Shown piece after piece: positions 1-6,397 of a DNA stretch of 33,012 nucleotides. The DNA is from a virus, in the IMG/VR virus record IMGVR_UViG_3300043570_000623, positions 1 through 33,012 of that record; one strand, given 5' to 3'. Position 1 is the stretch's first letter. Each line of letters begins with the position of its first letter. A model generated the notes under the pieces. That model was given only the letters and a program-made list of their open reading frames with translations, was not told where the DNA came from and did no database searches. The position numbers and the translations under genes were made by a program.

Positions 1-404
1 GGTCAAGGATCACACCTATTGGGATGGTCTCGATGATGGACATGAGCATTGAGATTGGTTTCTCTGTTGGGTGCAGTCTTGGTCCGTTGCGGTTTGCGTT
101 GACCACTCCACCGTGAAGGACACGCAACATCTGGTTCTTGCCCGGTGTGTCTGACCATGCAAGTTCATATGGTGTTCCCACCATCTTGTCTGCTGCTTCT
201 GTGAGACGCTTATCCCAACAGAACCATTGTCCACCGGGTGTGAGTAGGTGTGGGAACTCATGCGCTCCGAACACAACACGTTTCACCGCTGGGATTGTGA
301 GTGCAAACTGTGCAGAGTCAAATGTGGTGTCACCGTGTATGGGTGCATATTCAGTTGCACCCAAGTTGGTGGGTCCACCTTCATATGCAATCCCGTAGGG
401 TGGA
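1..404. repeat. Left copy of terminal overlap (contig junction)
   Basis: Bases 1-404 align without gaps to 32609-33012. By eye they differ at positions 18, 19, 68, 203, 230, 239, 240 and 316, about 2 percent. Both copies lie in the same reading frame of one methyltransferase gene. The simplest reading is that a circular or circularly permuted genome was written out with overlapping ends. The substitutions suggest the ends came from two related variants or from uncorrected reads. A true paralogous duplication cannot be excluded from the sequence alone. Confidence 0.9.
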
Positions 405-499
405 TCTGTCAGCACATGATCCCATTCCAGCTCATCAATGATCTGCATTGAATCTGCATGGAAGATGGTCACATGATCGTCTTCATAGAACGGTTTCAT
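1..499 (-). CDS. DPPY-type DNA methyltransferase (N-terminal part, cut by window start)
   Basis: This is the first 166 codons of a SAM-dependent DNA amino-methyltransferase (N6-adenine or N4-cytosine), which methylates an exocyclic amine in its target site. The catalytic motif DPPY is at residues 32-35. The start is the ATG at 499, overlapping the stop of the upstream small gene by 4 nt (ATGA). The gene runs off the left edge; its 3' end is in the right-hand copy at 32466, and the joined protein would be 213 aa. No restriction nuclease gene is nearby, so I infer a solitary methylase protecting phage DNA. Compared with the right copy it carries Ser62, Thr87 and Ile161 in place of Ala, Ser and Glu. 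Confidence 0.9.
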   Translation of the reverse strand, partial: MKPFYEDDHVTIFHADSMQIIDELEWDHVLTDPPYGIAYEGGPTNLGATEYAPIHGDTTFDSAQFALTIPAVKRVVFGAHEFPHLLTPGGQWFCWDKRLTEAADKMVGTPYELAWSDTPGKNQMLRVLHGGVVNANRNGPRLHPTEKPISMLMSIIETIPIGVILD

Positions 500-678
500 T
501 GTGTGGTCCGGTCCATGATGCGGAGTCCGGTCCATGCCCTAATTCCGTTTGCAATCTGAACAGCGTCCTGATGGTTCAGTTCATGTCTAATCGTGATCCG
601 GTCTGCACCGTGTGCAACAGCAATCCCATATTGCTGTGAATGTGGTTCGTAAAAGATCACAAGTTCCGGTGTGGTCAC
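496..678 (-). CDS. Hypothetical protein, 60 aa
   Basis: I do not recognise this small soluble protein. I chose the GTG at 678 because it follows AAAGGAGG by four bases, the best ribosome site in this area. An in-frame ATG at 720 would add 14 residues, but that stretch lies in a hairpin (705-742) and has no such site. The protein has a central hydrophobic strand followed by two probable helices with a few aromatic residues; no metal-binding cysteines or membrane segment are present. Its stop overlaps the methyltransferase start by 4 nt, so the two are probably translated together. Confidence 0.7.
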   Translation of the reverse strand: MTTPELVIFYEPHSQQYGIAVAHGADRITIRHELNHQDAVQIANGIRAWTGLRIMDRTTQ

Positions 679-704
679 GGAACCTCCTTTGCTTGAGAAT
701 GAGT

Positions 705-779
705 GTGGGGAACCGGTCACCCTCTGACAACCGGTTCCCCACGTTTCAACAGAACATCGGATGCGAGATCATCCGGTGT
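705..779. other. Two consecutive hairpins between genes
   Basis: The first inverted repeat is perfect: 705-717 pairs with 730-742 (13 bp, GTGGGGAACCGGT on the plus strand, 12-nt loop). The second pairs 754-762 with 771-779 (9 bp with one G-T pair, 8-nt loop). They fill the gap between the stop at 789 and the start at 678. Neither is followed by a clear U-run on the minus strand, so they look more like RNA-processing or attenuation structures than classical terminators. Function is inferred only. Confidence 0.6.
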
Positions 780-788
780 TCTCGATGA

Positions 789-1214
789 TCACATGAGGTC
801 TTCAGCCTCAAGAGTGATTGGTGACGGTGGCTGATACTGAGCCTTCCATTTCTTCGATGGGTTGTAACCCTTCACCTTGGAAGGTTCCTCACCAATCCAT
901 TGGACAGCGAGAACTCCACCCACCTCTGGGGTTGCTCCTGCTGCACGGAACGCATCCTTCACAGCGTTATACATGAACCCTTTTGCAAAGATTCGTGTCT
1001 CTTCCCCTGTGTCTGGGTCTGTTCCGGTGAACACCAACTGGAACTTAGGTTCCCCGTTGGGCCATGAAAGAGGCTCACCGGTAGCGAAGTCTGTCACCTG
1101 CTGTTTTGCTGCAGCGGTGATCTTCACCTTGCGGATGTCTCCGATTGCATCCCACTTTGCAGCGGTGCCACCGGAAGCGTTCAGATCATCAATGATTGAT
1201 TGATCAATGGTCAT
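789..1214 (-). CDS. SSB-like phage protein
   Basis: A 141-aa acidic protein that resembles the single-stranded DNA-binding-like proteins found beside exonucleases in actinophages. The similarity lies in a conserved run of the type W..-GD, then QQVTD..TGEP..WPNGEP, a mid-protein FAKG segment, VGG, and a C-terminal tyrosine/proline-rich YQPPSP stretch. The fold would be OB-like; this is family memory, not a computed match. The next gene upstream is a Cas4/RecB-like exonuclease, which fits a recombination or replication pair. A GTG at 1253, immediately after the upstream stop, is an alternative start adding 13 Thr-rich residues. I prefer the ATG at 1214, which follows CAGGGA by four bases. Confidence 0.8.
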   Translation of the reverse strand: MTIDQSIIDDLNASGGTAAKWDAIGDIRKVKITAAAKQQVTDFATGEPLSWPNGEPKFQLVFTGTDPDTGEETRIFAKGFMYNAVKDAFRAAGATPEVGGVLAVQWIGEEPSKVKGYNPSKKWKAQYQPPSPITLEAEDLM

Positions 1215-1253
1215 GTTGTCCCTGCTCTTTCCTGTTGTTGTAGTTGTTGACAC

Positions 1254-2861
1254 TCACAGAGTGTCCGTGTTCCCGAACAGATATGCGGTCCCGTCGTCGT
1301 TGAACATCACAACAATGTCTTGACTGTCTATCCGTTCGGAAATCTGTTGCAGTCTCCGGGCCTGCTCGATGGTGAGAGATCCGGTGACTTCTCCGATTTG
1401 TTCAACCGGTGTCCTATCAGTTGCACCTGTAGCAACAGCAAGTGCTGCACAGAACAATGTGTCATCTGTGTGGGGTGCGAACATGACAAGTGCCTTGCAC
1501 ACCTCGAGACGCTGCTGAACAGGTTTCCCGCCTGGTCCCCGCAACCGGACATTGCGGTTTGCCTTGGAACACGCTTTCATGGTCTCTGCAATCCATGCGC
1601 GCGCGTCATTATCAAGAAGACGGGTGGCTTTGTTGATTGCGTCAATGTCAGAGTCACCTACCAGATCACCTTCATAGGGTGCAGGGTTCCGGTCAGCGGT
1701 TTTCTCCCACTTCTTCTTCTCCACAGAGGTGGGGACATCAGCGAAGGGGAGTCCGTGGTCCCGCTCGATGCGTGAGAACAGGACAGACAACCGGTCACCA
1801 TCAGCAACTGAGATTGGGTCACCTGACCTGAGGGTGGCAATGTCTGAAGGCCATTCACGGAGAATGTCTGTCCGTGCGTCCGCATTGTCGAGCATGGTTC
1901 CGATTCGTTCCCGTGCCAGTTTGCGCCATGGCTCATCCACATATTCGGTGACCTCTCGAGCCTTGGCTGCAGCCTCCACCATGTGAACCTGCGTGTGTGT
2001 GGTTGGTGCAATCATGTCTTTTCTGCGTGGGGTCTCTGGTGGTATCTCAAAAGGGCTGATTGGTTTCACGTTGCGATAGTCACGGACCTTCAATGCCACC
2101 TGAAGTGCTTCATGTCCGGTGGCAATGTCCAGCCAATGCAGTTCAGCGTGACCAGATCCGGGTTCACAATGAATAATGATGGCCCGTTCCCGGTTCACCT
2201 CAGGCATTGGAAACCGGGTGTCCTGAGACCCATCCTTGGCTGGACCCTGCAGGTAGAGAGCATCTGCGTGTGCGTAGATGGAGAGTTGGATTGCCCATGA
2301 CAACCCACCGAACAGGGAACCGGTCTTCAGGTCGAACAGATACAGAATCCCGTCAATGCGGATGATCCCGTCAAAGGTTCCTGCAATCCCTAGCTCATCA
2401 AGTACCACGATGCGTTCCACCATGTCTGTGAGGAACTCACCACCTGCAGCCTTCACAGCAGCGTGGATTGCTTCGATGTCGGCCCGGTACTGTTCCGGTG
2501 TCTGATAGTCAGGGAGGGTCAGGGACTGTTCCAGCATCGAGTGGACAGCAGTTCCAAGGTTGCGTCTGGTGACAGAACCACCAGCCTCAGATGCCTGATC
2601 ACAAAGCCTGTTCAGTTCCTTGCTGTTGGACTCATCAATGGTTCCCGCTAATGCAAGAAGGTCTGGACGTTGCAGAAGTCCAAGGAGAATCATCCTTCCA
2701 CTCCACTTCATCAGTCCGTCCTGCGAGTCCAGAGCCTTTGCAACTGTTGTGGCGCGTGTGTATCCCTTGGGCTTTGCACCGTAGGAAGGCACTACTAGAT
2801 ACCTTCCCCAACGGTCTCTGCGTACCGTGTCGCTCAGTTCCTGTCCAAGTATGTCTGTCAT
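1254..2861 (-). CDS. Cas4/RecB-like exonuclease (PD-(D/E)XK family)
   Basis: A 535-aa protein whose first 200 residues carry the RecB/Cas4-type nuclease motifs in order: GTAVH with His107, GTFD with Asp164, FDLK with Asp177 and Lys179, and QLSIY with Gln192 and Tyr196. These would coordinate metal and cut DNA, probably resecting ends for recombination or replication. I do not see the cysteine cluster of classical Cas4. The C-terminal part (about residues 270-535) is unrecognised and may handle partners or DNA. The ATG at 2861 follows CAGGAGG by eight bases. The gene lies next to the SSB-like gene and 29 bp from the divergent plus-strand membrane gene. Confidence 0.85.
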   Translation of the reverse strand: MTDILGQELSDTVRRDRWGRYLVVPSYGAKPKGYTRATTVAKALDSQDGLMKWSGRMILLGLLQRPDLLALAGTIDESNSKELNRLCDQASEAGGSVTRRNLGTAVHSMLEQSLTLPDYQTPEQYRADIEAIHAAVKAAGGEFLTDMVERIVVLDELGIAGTFDGIIRIDGILYLFDLKTGSLFGGLSWAIQLSIYAHADALYLQGPAKDGSQDTRFPMPEVNRERAIIIHCEPGSGHAELHWLDIATGHEALQVALKVRDYRNVKPISPFEIPPETPRRKDMIAPTTHTQVHMVEAAAKAREVTEYVDEPWRKLARERIGTMLDNADARTDILREWPSDIATLRSGDPISVADGDRLSVLFSRIERDHGLPFADVPTSVEKKKWEKTADRNPAPYEGDLVGDSDIDAINKATRLLDNDARAWIAETMKACSKANRNVRLRGPGGKPVQQRLEVCKALVMFAPHTDDTLFCAALAVATGATDRTPVEQIGEVTGSLTIEQARRLQQISERIDSQDIVVMFNDDGTAYLFGNTDTL

Positions 2862-2890
2862 TGCTGCTTTCCTCCTGCTTGAATGGCCCT

Positions 2891-3121
2891 ATGTGGCCTT
2901 GGTTGTTGTTGTGTTGTGAATTGGTGGGTGTCGCTGGTCAATATCTGATTGGTCGGCGGGTGTGGTGGGGATTCCTCATCGTCCTGCTCCACTCATGGCC
3001 TTGGGCTGTCTACTCGATTGTGACCCGTCAATGGGGATTCCTTGCCATGTTCGGACTGTGGCAGATAGTGAACGGTGTTGGTTGTGTCCGCTGGTTCAGG
3101 AACCGTACTCAACCCCTGTGA
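2891..3121 (+). CDS. Small membrane protein on the opposite strand
   Basis: A 76-aa protein with two to three hydrophobic segments rich in Trp (about residues 1-17, 27-44 and 48-64) and a basic C-terminus. The pattern WPW, then G..LIGRR.WWG, then a hydrophobic stretch ending VTRQWGF, then R-W-R-N resembles a common small membrane protein family of actinophages of unknown function. It is the only convincing plus-strand gene. The first 102 bases lie where no minus-strand gene exists, so it is not simply the shadow of one. I see no good Shine-Dalgarno before the ATG. Its last 129 bases overlap the minus-strand gene 2993-3295 tail to tail. The reading frame is open further upstream, but that part is antisense to the exonuclease. 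Confidence 0.65.
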   Translation: MWPWLLLCCELVGVAGQYLIGRRVWWGFLIVLLHSWPWAVYSIVTRQWGFLAMFGLWQIVNGVGCVRWFRNRTQPL

Positions 3122-3295
3122 CAGTCCCGGTTCATACAAACGGACCATTGGAACACAGACTTCATCAAACAGTTCTTTCTCCTGATATTCCTCATCTGTG
3201 TAGGTGGGTCCGTCATGGTCAAGACAGAACACCTCACAACAGAACCCGTTCCTGATTCCTTCATTGAGCCATGACCAGAACACTTCATCATCCAT
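2993..3295 (-). CDS. Hypothetical protein with DHDGP motif
   Basis: A 100-aa protein. Residues 1-57 match a small protein family I recognise from actinophages but whose function is unknown: an FWSW start, then CEVFCLDHDGP, then an acidic stretch DEEYQEKE, then VCVPMVRLYEPG. Cysteines and the HD-type segment might bind metal; this is inference. The ATG at 3295 overlaps the stop of the methyltransferase gene by 8 nt. The last 43 residues, rich in Ser/Thr/Pro, lie antisense to the plus-strand membrane gene and look less conserved. They may be a lineage-specific extension. Confidence 0.7.
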   Translation of the reverse strand: MDDEVFWSWLNEGIRNGFCCEVFCLDHDGPTYTDEEYQEKELFDEVCVPMVRLYEPGLSQGLSTVPEPADTTNTVHYLPQSEHGKESPLTGHNRVDSPRP

Positions 3296-4274
3296 TGTTG
3301 GTGAACTCGATTCCTGTGACTGCTGATAGGACATGGGCTGCAAGGAGAGGTGGAACAGCGTTCCCGGTCTGCTCATACTGCTTTGTGACAGAGCCTTGCA
3401 CCGGATAGTCCCTTGGGAATGACTGCAACACCAACGCATCCTCCGGTGTGATCCTCACAGAACCTTCACGCTCCTGTCTGGGCCTGGTGAGATCCACACC
3501 CGGACCTGCAACAATCATTGGACGGAATGAACCAACAATTGTGGTTGAAGGACGGGTTCTCCACCATTCCCCACGTTCAATCTCACCAATCAGATTGGAC
3601 CGGATCCCTGAGCCACCAGACATGAACGCATCTGGTGCGCCATGAACACCGCTGCAAATCGTCCAAGACGGTGACGGTCTTCCCCATCCCAACGCTTCAG
3701 CCATCGTCACCCATGGCAGAAGTTCAGATCCAAACAGGGATGGTTCAGGGTTCTTGGCATGTGTTGGTGATGGTGCGTCCATGTCGCGTGACTTGGACGC
3801 AAGGAGCAACGCACGCTTCCGTGTCTGTGGCACCCCATAGTCCGCTGCATTGAGGATCCCAACCCAAGTGGAGAAACCCCATTCACGCATCTGTTCAGCG
3901 TATGAATGCCAAATGGGAAGGACTGGTGGCACCTGCTCACACACCACCCATTCAGGCTTCAGAGCCTCAGTCCAACGCAACACCTCCGTGACCAACTGAC
4001 CACGGTCACCCTCAATTCCCTTCTTGAATCCTGCAACGGAGAAGTCCTGACACGGTGGAGACGCAATGAGTCCAACAGACTTCCCTGCGAACTGCTCAAC
4101 CGGGAACTCTGCAATGTCAGCCTGAATGGTCTTATGTCCTGCAGCGTCACGGGTAGCGCACGCAGTCTTGTCCCACTCAATACCAACCTCCAATGCGTGC
4201 AGTTCAGGGGACAGCATCCGCAACCCCTCAGACCAGCCACCGGGACCAGCGAACAGGTCAACGATTGCGTCCAT
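3288..4274 (-). CDS. DNA (cytosine-5) methyltransferase
   Basis: A 328-aa C5 methylase that transfers a methyl group from SAM to cytosine in DNA. All core motifs are visible: motif I DLFAGPGG (residues 6-13), motif IV SPPCQ with catalytic Cys75, motif VI as CEQV around Glu113 (usually ENV), motif VIII QTRKR (150-154) and motif X GNAVPP near the end. A stretch STTIVGSFRP near residue 250 is typical of phage versions. The ATG at 4274 follows AAGGAGG by four bases; a longer frame reaching 4385 is antisense-like extension over WhiB. No cognate endonuclease is present, so it probably protects phage DNA from host restriction. Confidence 0.93.
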   Translation of the reverse strand: MDAIVDLFAGPGGWSEGLRMLSPELHALEVGIEWDKTACATRDAAGHKTIQADIAEFPVEQFAGKSVGLIASPPCQDFSVAGFKKGIEGDRGQLVTEVLRWTEALKPEWVVCEQVPPVLPIWHSYAEQMREWGFSTWVGILNAADYGVPQTRKRALLLASKSRDMDAPSPTHAKNPEPSLFGSELLPWVTMAEALGWGRPSPSWTICSGVHGAPDAFMSGGSGIRSNLIGEIERGEWWRTRPSTTIVGSFRPMIVAGPGVDLTRPRQEREGSVRITPEDALVLQSFPRDYPVQGSVTKQYEQTGNAVPPLLAAHVLSAVTGIEFTNNG

Positions 4275-4629
4275 GTTTCCTCCTTGCGCGCCATTCTGCA
4301 GCGTAGGCAGTTTGAGATGCTCGACACTCTGCACACCTGCAGCCTTGGATGTACCCGGAGCGGGTGCCACACACCACCGGTCCACGGAGCCTCTGTTGGA
4401 TAGTCATCTTGCGTCTCTGGGTGTAACCCACCCCACCCCACACCCCGTAACGCTCATCATTCTGCAACGCAAAGTTGAGACAATCCCATGCAACCGGGCA
4501 TTGATCGCAGATCTCACGCGCGCGTTGTGAGGCTTTCCAGTCACCCTTGTGTGCAAAGAACAAATGTCCAAGTCCCTTGCACAAGGCACGGTCTGTCCAA
4601 TGATCTGTCACTTCCTGTTTTGGATTCAA
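4258..4629 (-). CDS. WhiB-family transcription regulator
   Basis: A 123-aa member of the WhiB family, iron-sulphur DNA-binding regulators confined to Actinobacteria and their phages. The four cluster ligands are Cys17, Cys41, Cys44 and Cys50, and the signature turn GVWGG is at residues 62-66. A basic C-terminus adds a second cysteine group (Cys87, 97, 99, 102) followed by WRARRK. This is an extra possible zinc-binding, DNA-contacting module. The likely start is TTG at 4629, overlapping the upstream stop by 4 nt; the stop overlaps the methylase start by 17 nt. It probably sets phage gene timing or interferes with host WhiB control. Confidence 0.92.
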   Translation of the reverse strand: MNPKQEVTDHWTDRALCKGLGHLFFAHKGDWKASQRAREICDQCPVAWDCLNFALQNDERYGVWGGVGYTQRRKMTIQQRLRGPVVCGTRSGYIQGCRCAECRASQTAYAAEWRARRKHGRNR

Positions 4630-4814
4630 TATCCTGCAGCCTCACTTGCACGGGAACGTGACAACTCTGCACGCACATTGGACAGACGCGCTTCCAGATC
4701 TTCGATCCTGCGTTCCAGCTCAGCAATGGCTGTGATTGCGTCCAGATACAGTTCACGGTCTGGTTCCGTGGCAATGGCCTGTGCTGCAAGACGTAGCGTG
4801 ATTGATTCAGACAT
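4626..4814 (-). CDS. Small coiled-coil protein
   Basis: A 62-aa protein whose second half (about residues 28-57) shows a heptad-like helix rich in Glu, Arg, Leu and Ala, predicted to form a coiled coil. The N-terminal half is a short amphipathic helix. I do not recognise a family. The ATG at 4814 is preceded by GGAG six bases upstream and overlaps the resolvase stop by 8 nt. It sits directly before WhiB in the same overlapping gene chain, so it may act with a neighbour, but no function can be assigned. Confidence 0.7.
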   Translation of the reverse strand: MSESITLRLAAQAIATEPDRELYLDAITAIAELERRIEDLEARLSNVRAELSRSRASEAAGY

Positions 4815-5148
4815 TCTCAACTCCCATGAGATCAACAAACGTTTTCAATGACATTGTTGTGTACCAGTTAGCAGGGTTACCCTTGCCGCGTCGCTTATGA
4901 ACCACAATCCCGGTTGAACGGTTCGCGTTGGCTGCTTGGATCTCGACATCATCCACCCAACCTGCAAGATCCAACCGTGCATGATTCTTCACCTGTATTG
5001 CAGGCCACCAGATTCGTGGCACCCAAATGTCCGAAATGTCAGCGGTGTTTCCTGCAGGAACACGCTCAGCATGAACTCCCCTGAGTTGCAGATAGTCGCG
5101 CACAGCGCGTTCCGCATCGTCTCCCAGACGCTTGTTCTTGTTCACCAT
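4807..5148 (-). CDS. Holliday-junction-resolvase-like nuclease
   Basis: A 113-aa nuclease of the PD-(D/E)XK fold resembling actinophage Hjc-type resolvases, which cut four-way DNA junctions during replication and before packaging. Candidate active-site residues are Glu13 in DDAERA, Asp40 in the ISDIW strand, and Gln52-x-Lys54 in IQVKNH (QVK in place of the usual ExK). After this comes the family-typical LDLAGW and IVVHKRRG. The ATG at 5148 shares its A with the stop of the 29-aa gene upstream. Frames reaching further upstream run across the membrane microgenes and are not used. Confidence 0.85.
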   Translation of the reverse strand: MVNKNKRLGDDAERAVRDYLQLRGVHAERVPAGNTADISDIWVPRIWWPAIQVKNHARLDLAGWVDDVEIQAANANRSTGIVVHKRRGKGNPANWYTTMSLKTFVDLMGVENV

Positions 5149-5237
5149 CAGAACCACCCTGACATGATGGCTGCTGTGAACAGGATCAGGACACAGACCA
5201 TGAGTCCGACTGCAGCCAAAGGCCATGTGTCTTTCAT
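5148..5237 (-). CDS. 29-aa single-span membrane microprotein
   Basis: A tiny peptide: six polar/aromatic residues followed by one hydrophobic helix (about residues 7-26) and a short Gly-Trp-Phe end. It is supported by GGAGG four bases before the ATG, by sharing one base with the resolvase start (TGATG), and by the ATGA overlap with the gene upstream. Such a chain is hard to obtain by chance. It may modulate host membrane functions or lysis; nothing in the sequence decides this. Confidence 0.6.
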   Translation of the reverse strand: MKDTWPLAAVGLMVCVLILFTAAIMSGWF

Positions 5238-5407
5238 TGTTCCTCCGTGACCATGAACAGAACCACCGCAAGGATTGACAGCATGACAATGAAGACTGCA
5301 ATCAGCCCAATGACACCGGTTCTGGTGGATGCTTCAACAATGACATTCAATGCCATGAGTCCGAACACGATCCCCAACAATGCCCCAAGACCTTTCAATG
5401 CGCTCAT
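5234..5407 (-). CDS. 57-aa two-span membrane microprotein
   Basis: This protein has two hydrophobic helices (about residues 7-24 and 32-52) separated by a short polar turn, with an acidic end (TEEQ). The start at 5407 follows AAGGAG by eight bases, and both ends overlap neighbours by 4 nt. The architecture resembles small holins or host-membrane modifiers, but a separate holin is present at 8812-9078, so a second lysis or superinfection role is only a guess. I do not recognise the family. Confidence 0.65.
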   Translation of the reverse strand: MSALKGLGALLGIVFGLMALNVIVEASTRTGVIGLIAVFIVMLSILAVVLFMVTEEQ

Positions 5408-5571
5408 TGCTCAGTCTCCTTCATGTGTGCTGTTGGATGATTCCTCATGGACTGTTCCTCTTTCTGCACTAACTGCTGGAAGCAGTCATGGTGTGTGAAC
5501 TGGAACACCATTGTTGCTGGGGTTCCTGTGAAGTCATGTTCACAGTTCAGACAATGCAGTTGGTCAATCAT
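5404..5571 (-). CDS. 55-aa Cys/His-rich small protein
   Basis: The protein starts with CLNCEHDF and continues to an HHDC segment, so Cys7, Cys10, the histidines at 27-28 and Cys30 could form one zinc site. The rest is a short polar helix. The ATG at 5571 overlaps the helix-turn-helix gene stop by 4 nt, and its own stop overlaps the next start by 4 nt. A small zinc-finger adaptor or nucleic-acid binder is likely. No specific family is recognised. Confidence 0.65.
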   Translation of the reverse strand: MIDQLHCLNCEHDFTGTPATMVFQFTHHDCFQQLVQKEEQSMRNHPTAHMKETEQ

Positions 5572-5747
5572 TGTTCAGCCTTCTTTCTGAGAGTCTCGAT
5601 GTTGTCGGATTGGATGCGGAGTTGACCTGATGGCAACCGGTAGGACTTCAACAGTCCTTGGTTCGCCCATCGTCTCACGGTCTCTGATGACACCTGCAGG
5701 ATTGCTGCAGCCTGTCCGGTAGTTAGGTGTGCGGGTTGTTCTGTCAT
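5568..5747 (-). CDS. BldC/MerR-like helix-turn-helix protein
   Basis: A 59-aa DNA-binding protein that is essentially one winged helix-turn-helix of the MerR/excisionase type. A helix LTTGQAAAIL (about 8-17) is followed by a recognition helix SSETVRRWANQG (20-31) and a wing around RLPSGQLRI (37-45). BldC-like regulators of Actinobacteria and phage excisionases share this layout. As no integrase is seen, a transcription role is likelier than excision. The ATG at 5747 follows AAGGA by six bases; longer frames have no such support. Confidence 0.85.
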   Translation of the reverse strand: MTEQPAHLTTGQAAAILQVSSETVRRWANQGLLKSYRLPSGQLRIQSDNIETLRKKAEQ

Positions 5748-5770
5748 GTTGCGTCCTTGCAGTTGAAGGG

Positions 5771-5962
5771 TCATTGTTCGCGCCTGGATAGCCAACACAA
5801 ATGGTTTTTGCGGTGGTGGGTCCAGCCTCTGAGGTCTGTCCAGAAGATCAGGGAACCACAATCTGTGCAGCGTTGCGGTAGTCCGTCATCATCGAGATAG
5901 TCACGGTCAGGGTGAGTGGAGGTGATGAGGTCAATCATCACCAGAGTGTTGCGGTCATTCAT
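5771..5962 (-). CDS. 63-aa zinc-finger-like protein
   Basis: The second half has a likely zinc site: CTDC (residues 32-35) followed by two histidines in THHRKNH. The first half is acidic and hydrophobic. The ATG at 5962 overlaps the upstream stop by 8 nt and follows GGAG by seven bases. It is one of several small Cys/His proteins in this operon. I cannot name a family; DNA or RNA binding is inferred from the metal-site pattern only. Confidence 0.7.
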   Translation of the reverse strand: MNDRNTLVMIDLITSTHPDRDYLDDDGLPQRCTDCGSLIFWTDLRGWTHHRKNHLCWLSRREQ

Positions 5963-6191
5963 GTGGGAACTCCGGCATGGTTGCAGGGTCAAGTCCCATT
6001 TCTGTGATCCACGCTCCCAGAGCGCACATCTTCGCAAACTCAACTTCCGTTGGTGTGCATTGCAGACACAGCACCTCTGCAATGACACCCCATTGGATCT
6101 GTTCATCCACGGTCTCTGCACGCAACCCGGACAGGAGCGCATAGGTCAGCCGTCCTTCTGGTTCGCTTTGCTCTGGAATGAAGTCAGTCAT
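5955..6191 (-). CDS. Hypothetical protein, 78 aa
   Basis: A mostly helical acidic protein with Cys42 and Cys45 in LCLQC and a further Cys56. The helices around residues 30-66 are hydrophobic enough for a small globular fold, and no membrane segment is seen. The start at 6191 overlaps the upstream stop by 4 nt and its stop overlaps the next gene by 8 nt. I do not recognise it. Position in the promoter-proximal small-gene run suggests an early host-takeover role. Confidence 0.7.
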   Translation of the reverse strand: MTDFIPEQSEPEGRLTYALLSGLRAETVDEQIQWGVIAEVLCLQCTPTEVEFAKMCALGAWITEMGLDPATMPEFPHE

Positions 6192-6397
6192 TTTCTGTCT
6201 GCCATTTGTTTGATGAGTTGTTCCCTGATTGAGTCAATGCGGATCAGGTCATGCCAGAGAGATGCAATGGTGTCTTCATTGTTTGTGCAGAGACGTTCAT
6301 TGCGTATCGCTCCAGAGAGTTCTGCGTGATGGTCAATGAGAGCAATCTGCAACACGTCAAGATCTGTGTCCGTCAACTTCAATGTGAACTGCATCAT
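6188..6397 (-). CDS. Hypothetical helical protein, 69 aa
   Basis: This protein has an N-terminal strand rich in Thr/Leu, then two long helices with Asp, Arg and Ile (about residues 12-28 and 45-66), and is probably a helical hairpin. I chose the ATG at 6397, which shares its A with the upstream stop and follows AGGTGAAG; a GTG at 6400 is possible. No known motif is visible. It is translationally coupled to both neighbours. Confidence 0.7.
   Translation of the reverse strand: MMQFTLKLTDTDLDVLQIALIDHHAELSGAIRNERLCTNNEDTIASLWHDLIRIDSIREQLIKQMADRK

Noticed and set aside
1320-1775. Plus-strand frame of 151 codons opposite the exonuclease gene
   Set aside because: Composition is that of an antisense shadow (Cys/Pro/Gly-rich), with no start signal or recognisable domain.
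2591-2890. Upstream extension of the plus-strand membrane frame
   Set aside because: It lies antisense to the exonuclease gene and lacks the membrane-protein composition; I start the gene at the ATG at 2891 instead.
3904-4403. Opposing frames of 160-165 codons across the methylase and WhiB genes
   Set aside because: Both confident genes read in other frames with intact motifs; these are shadows.
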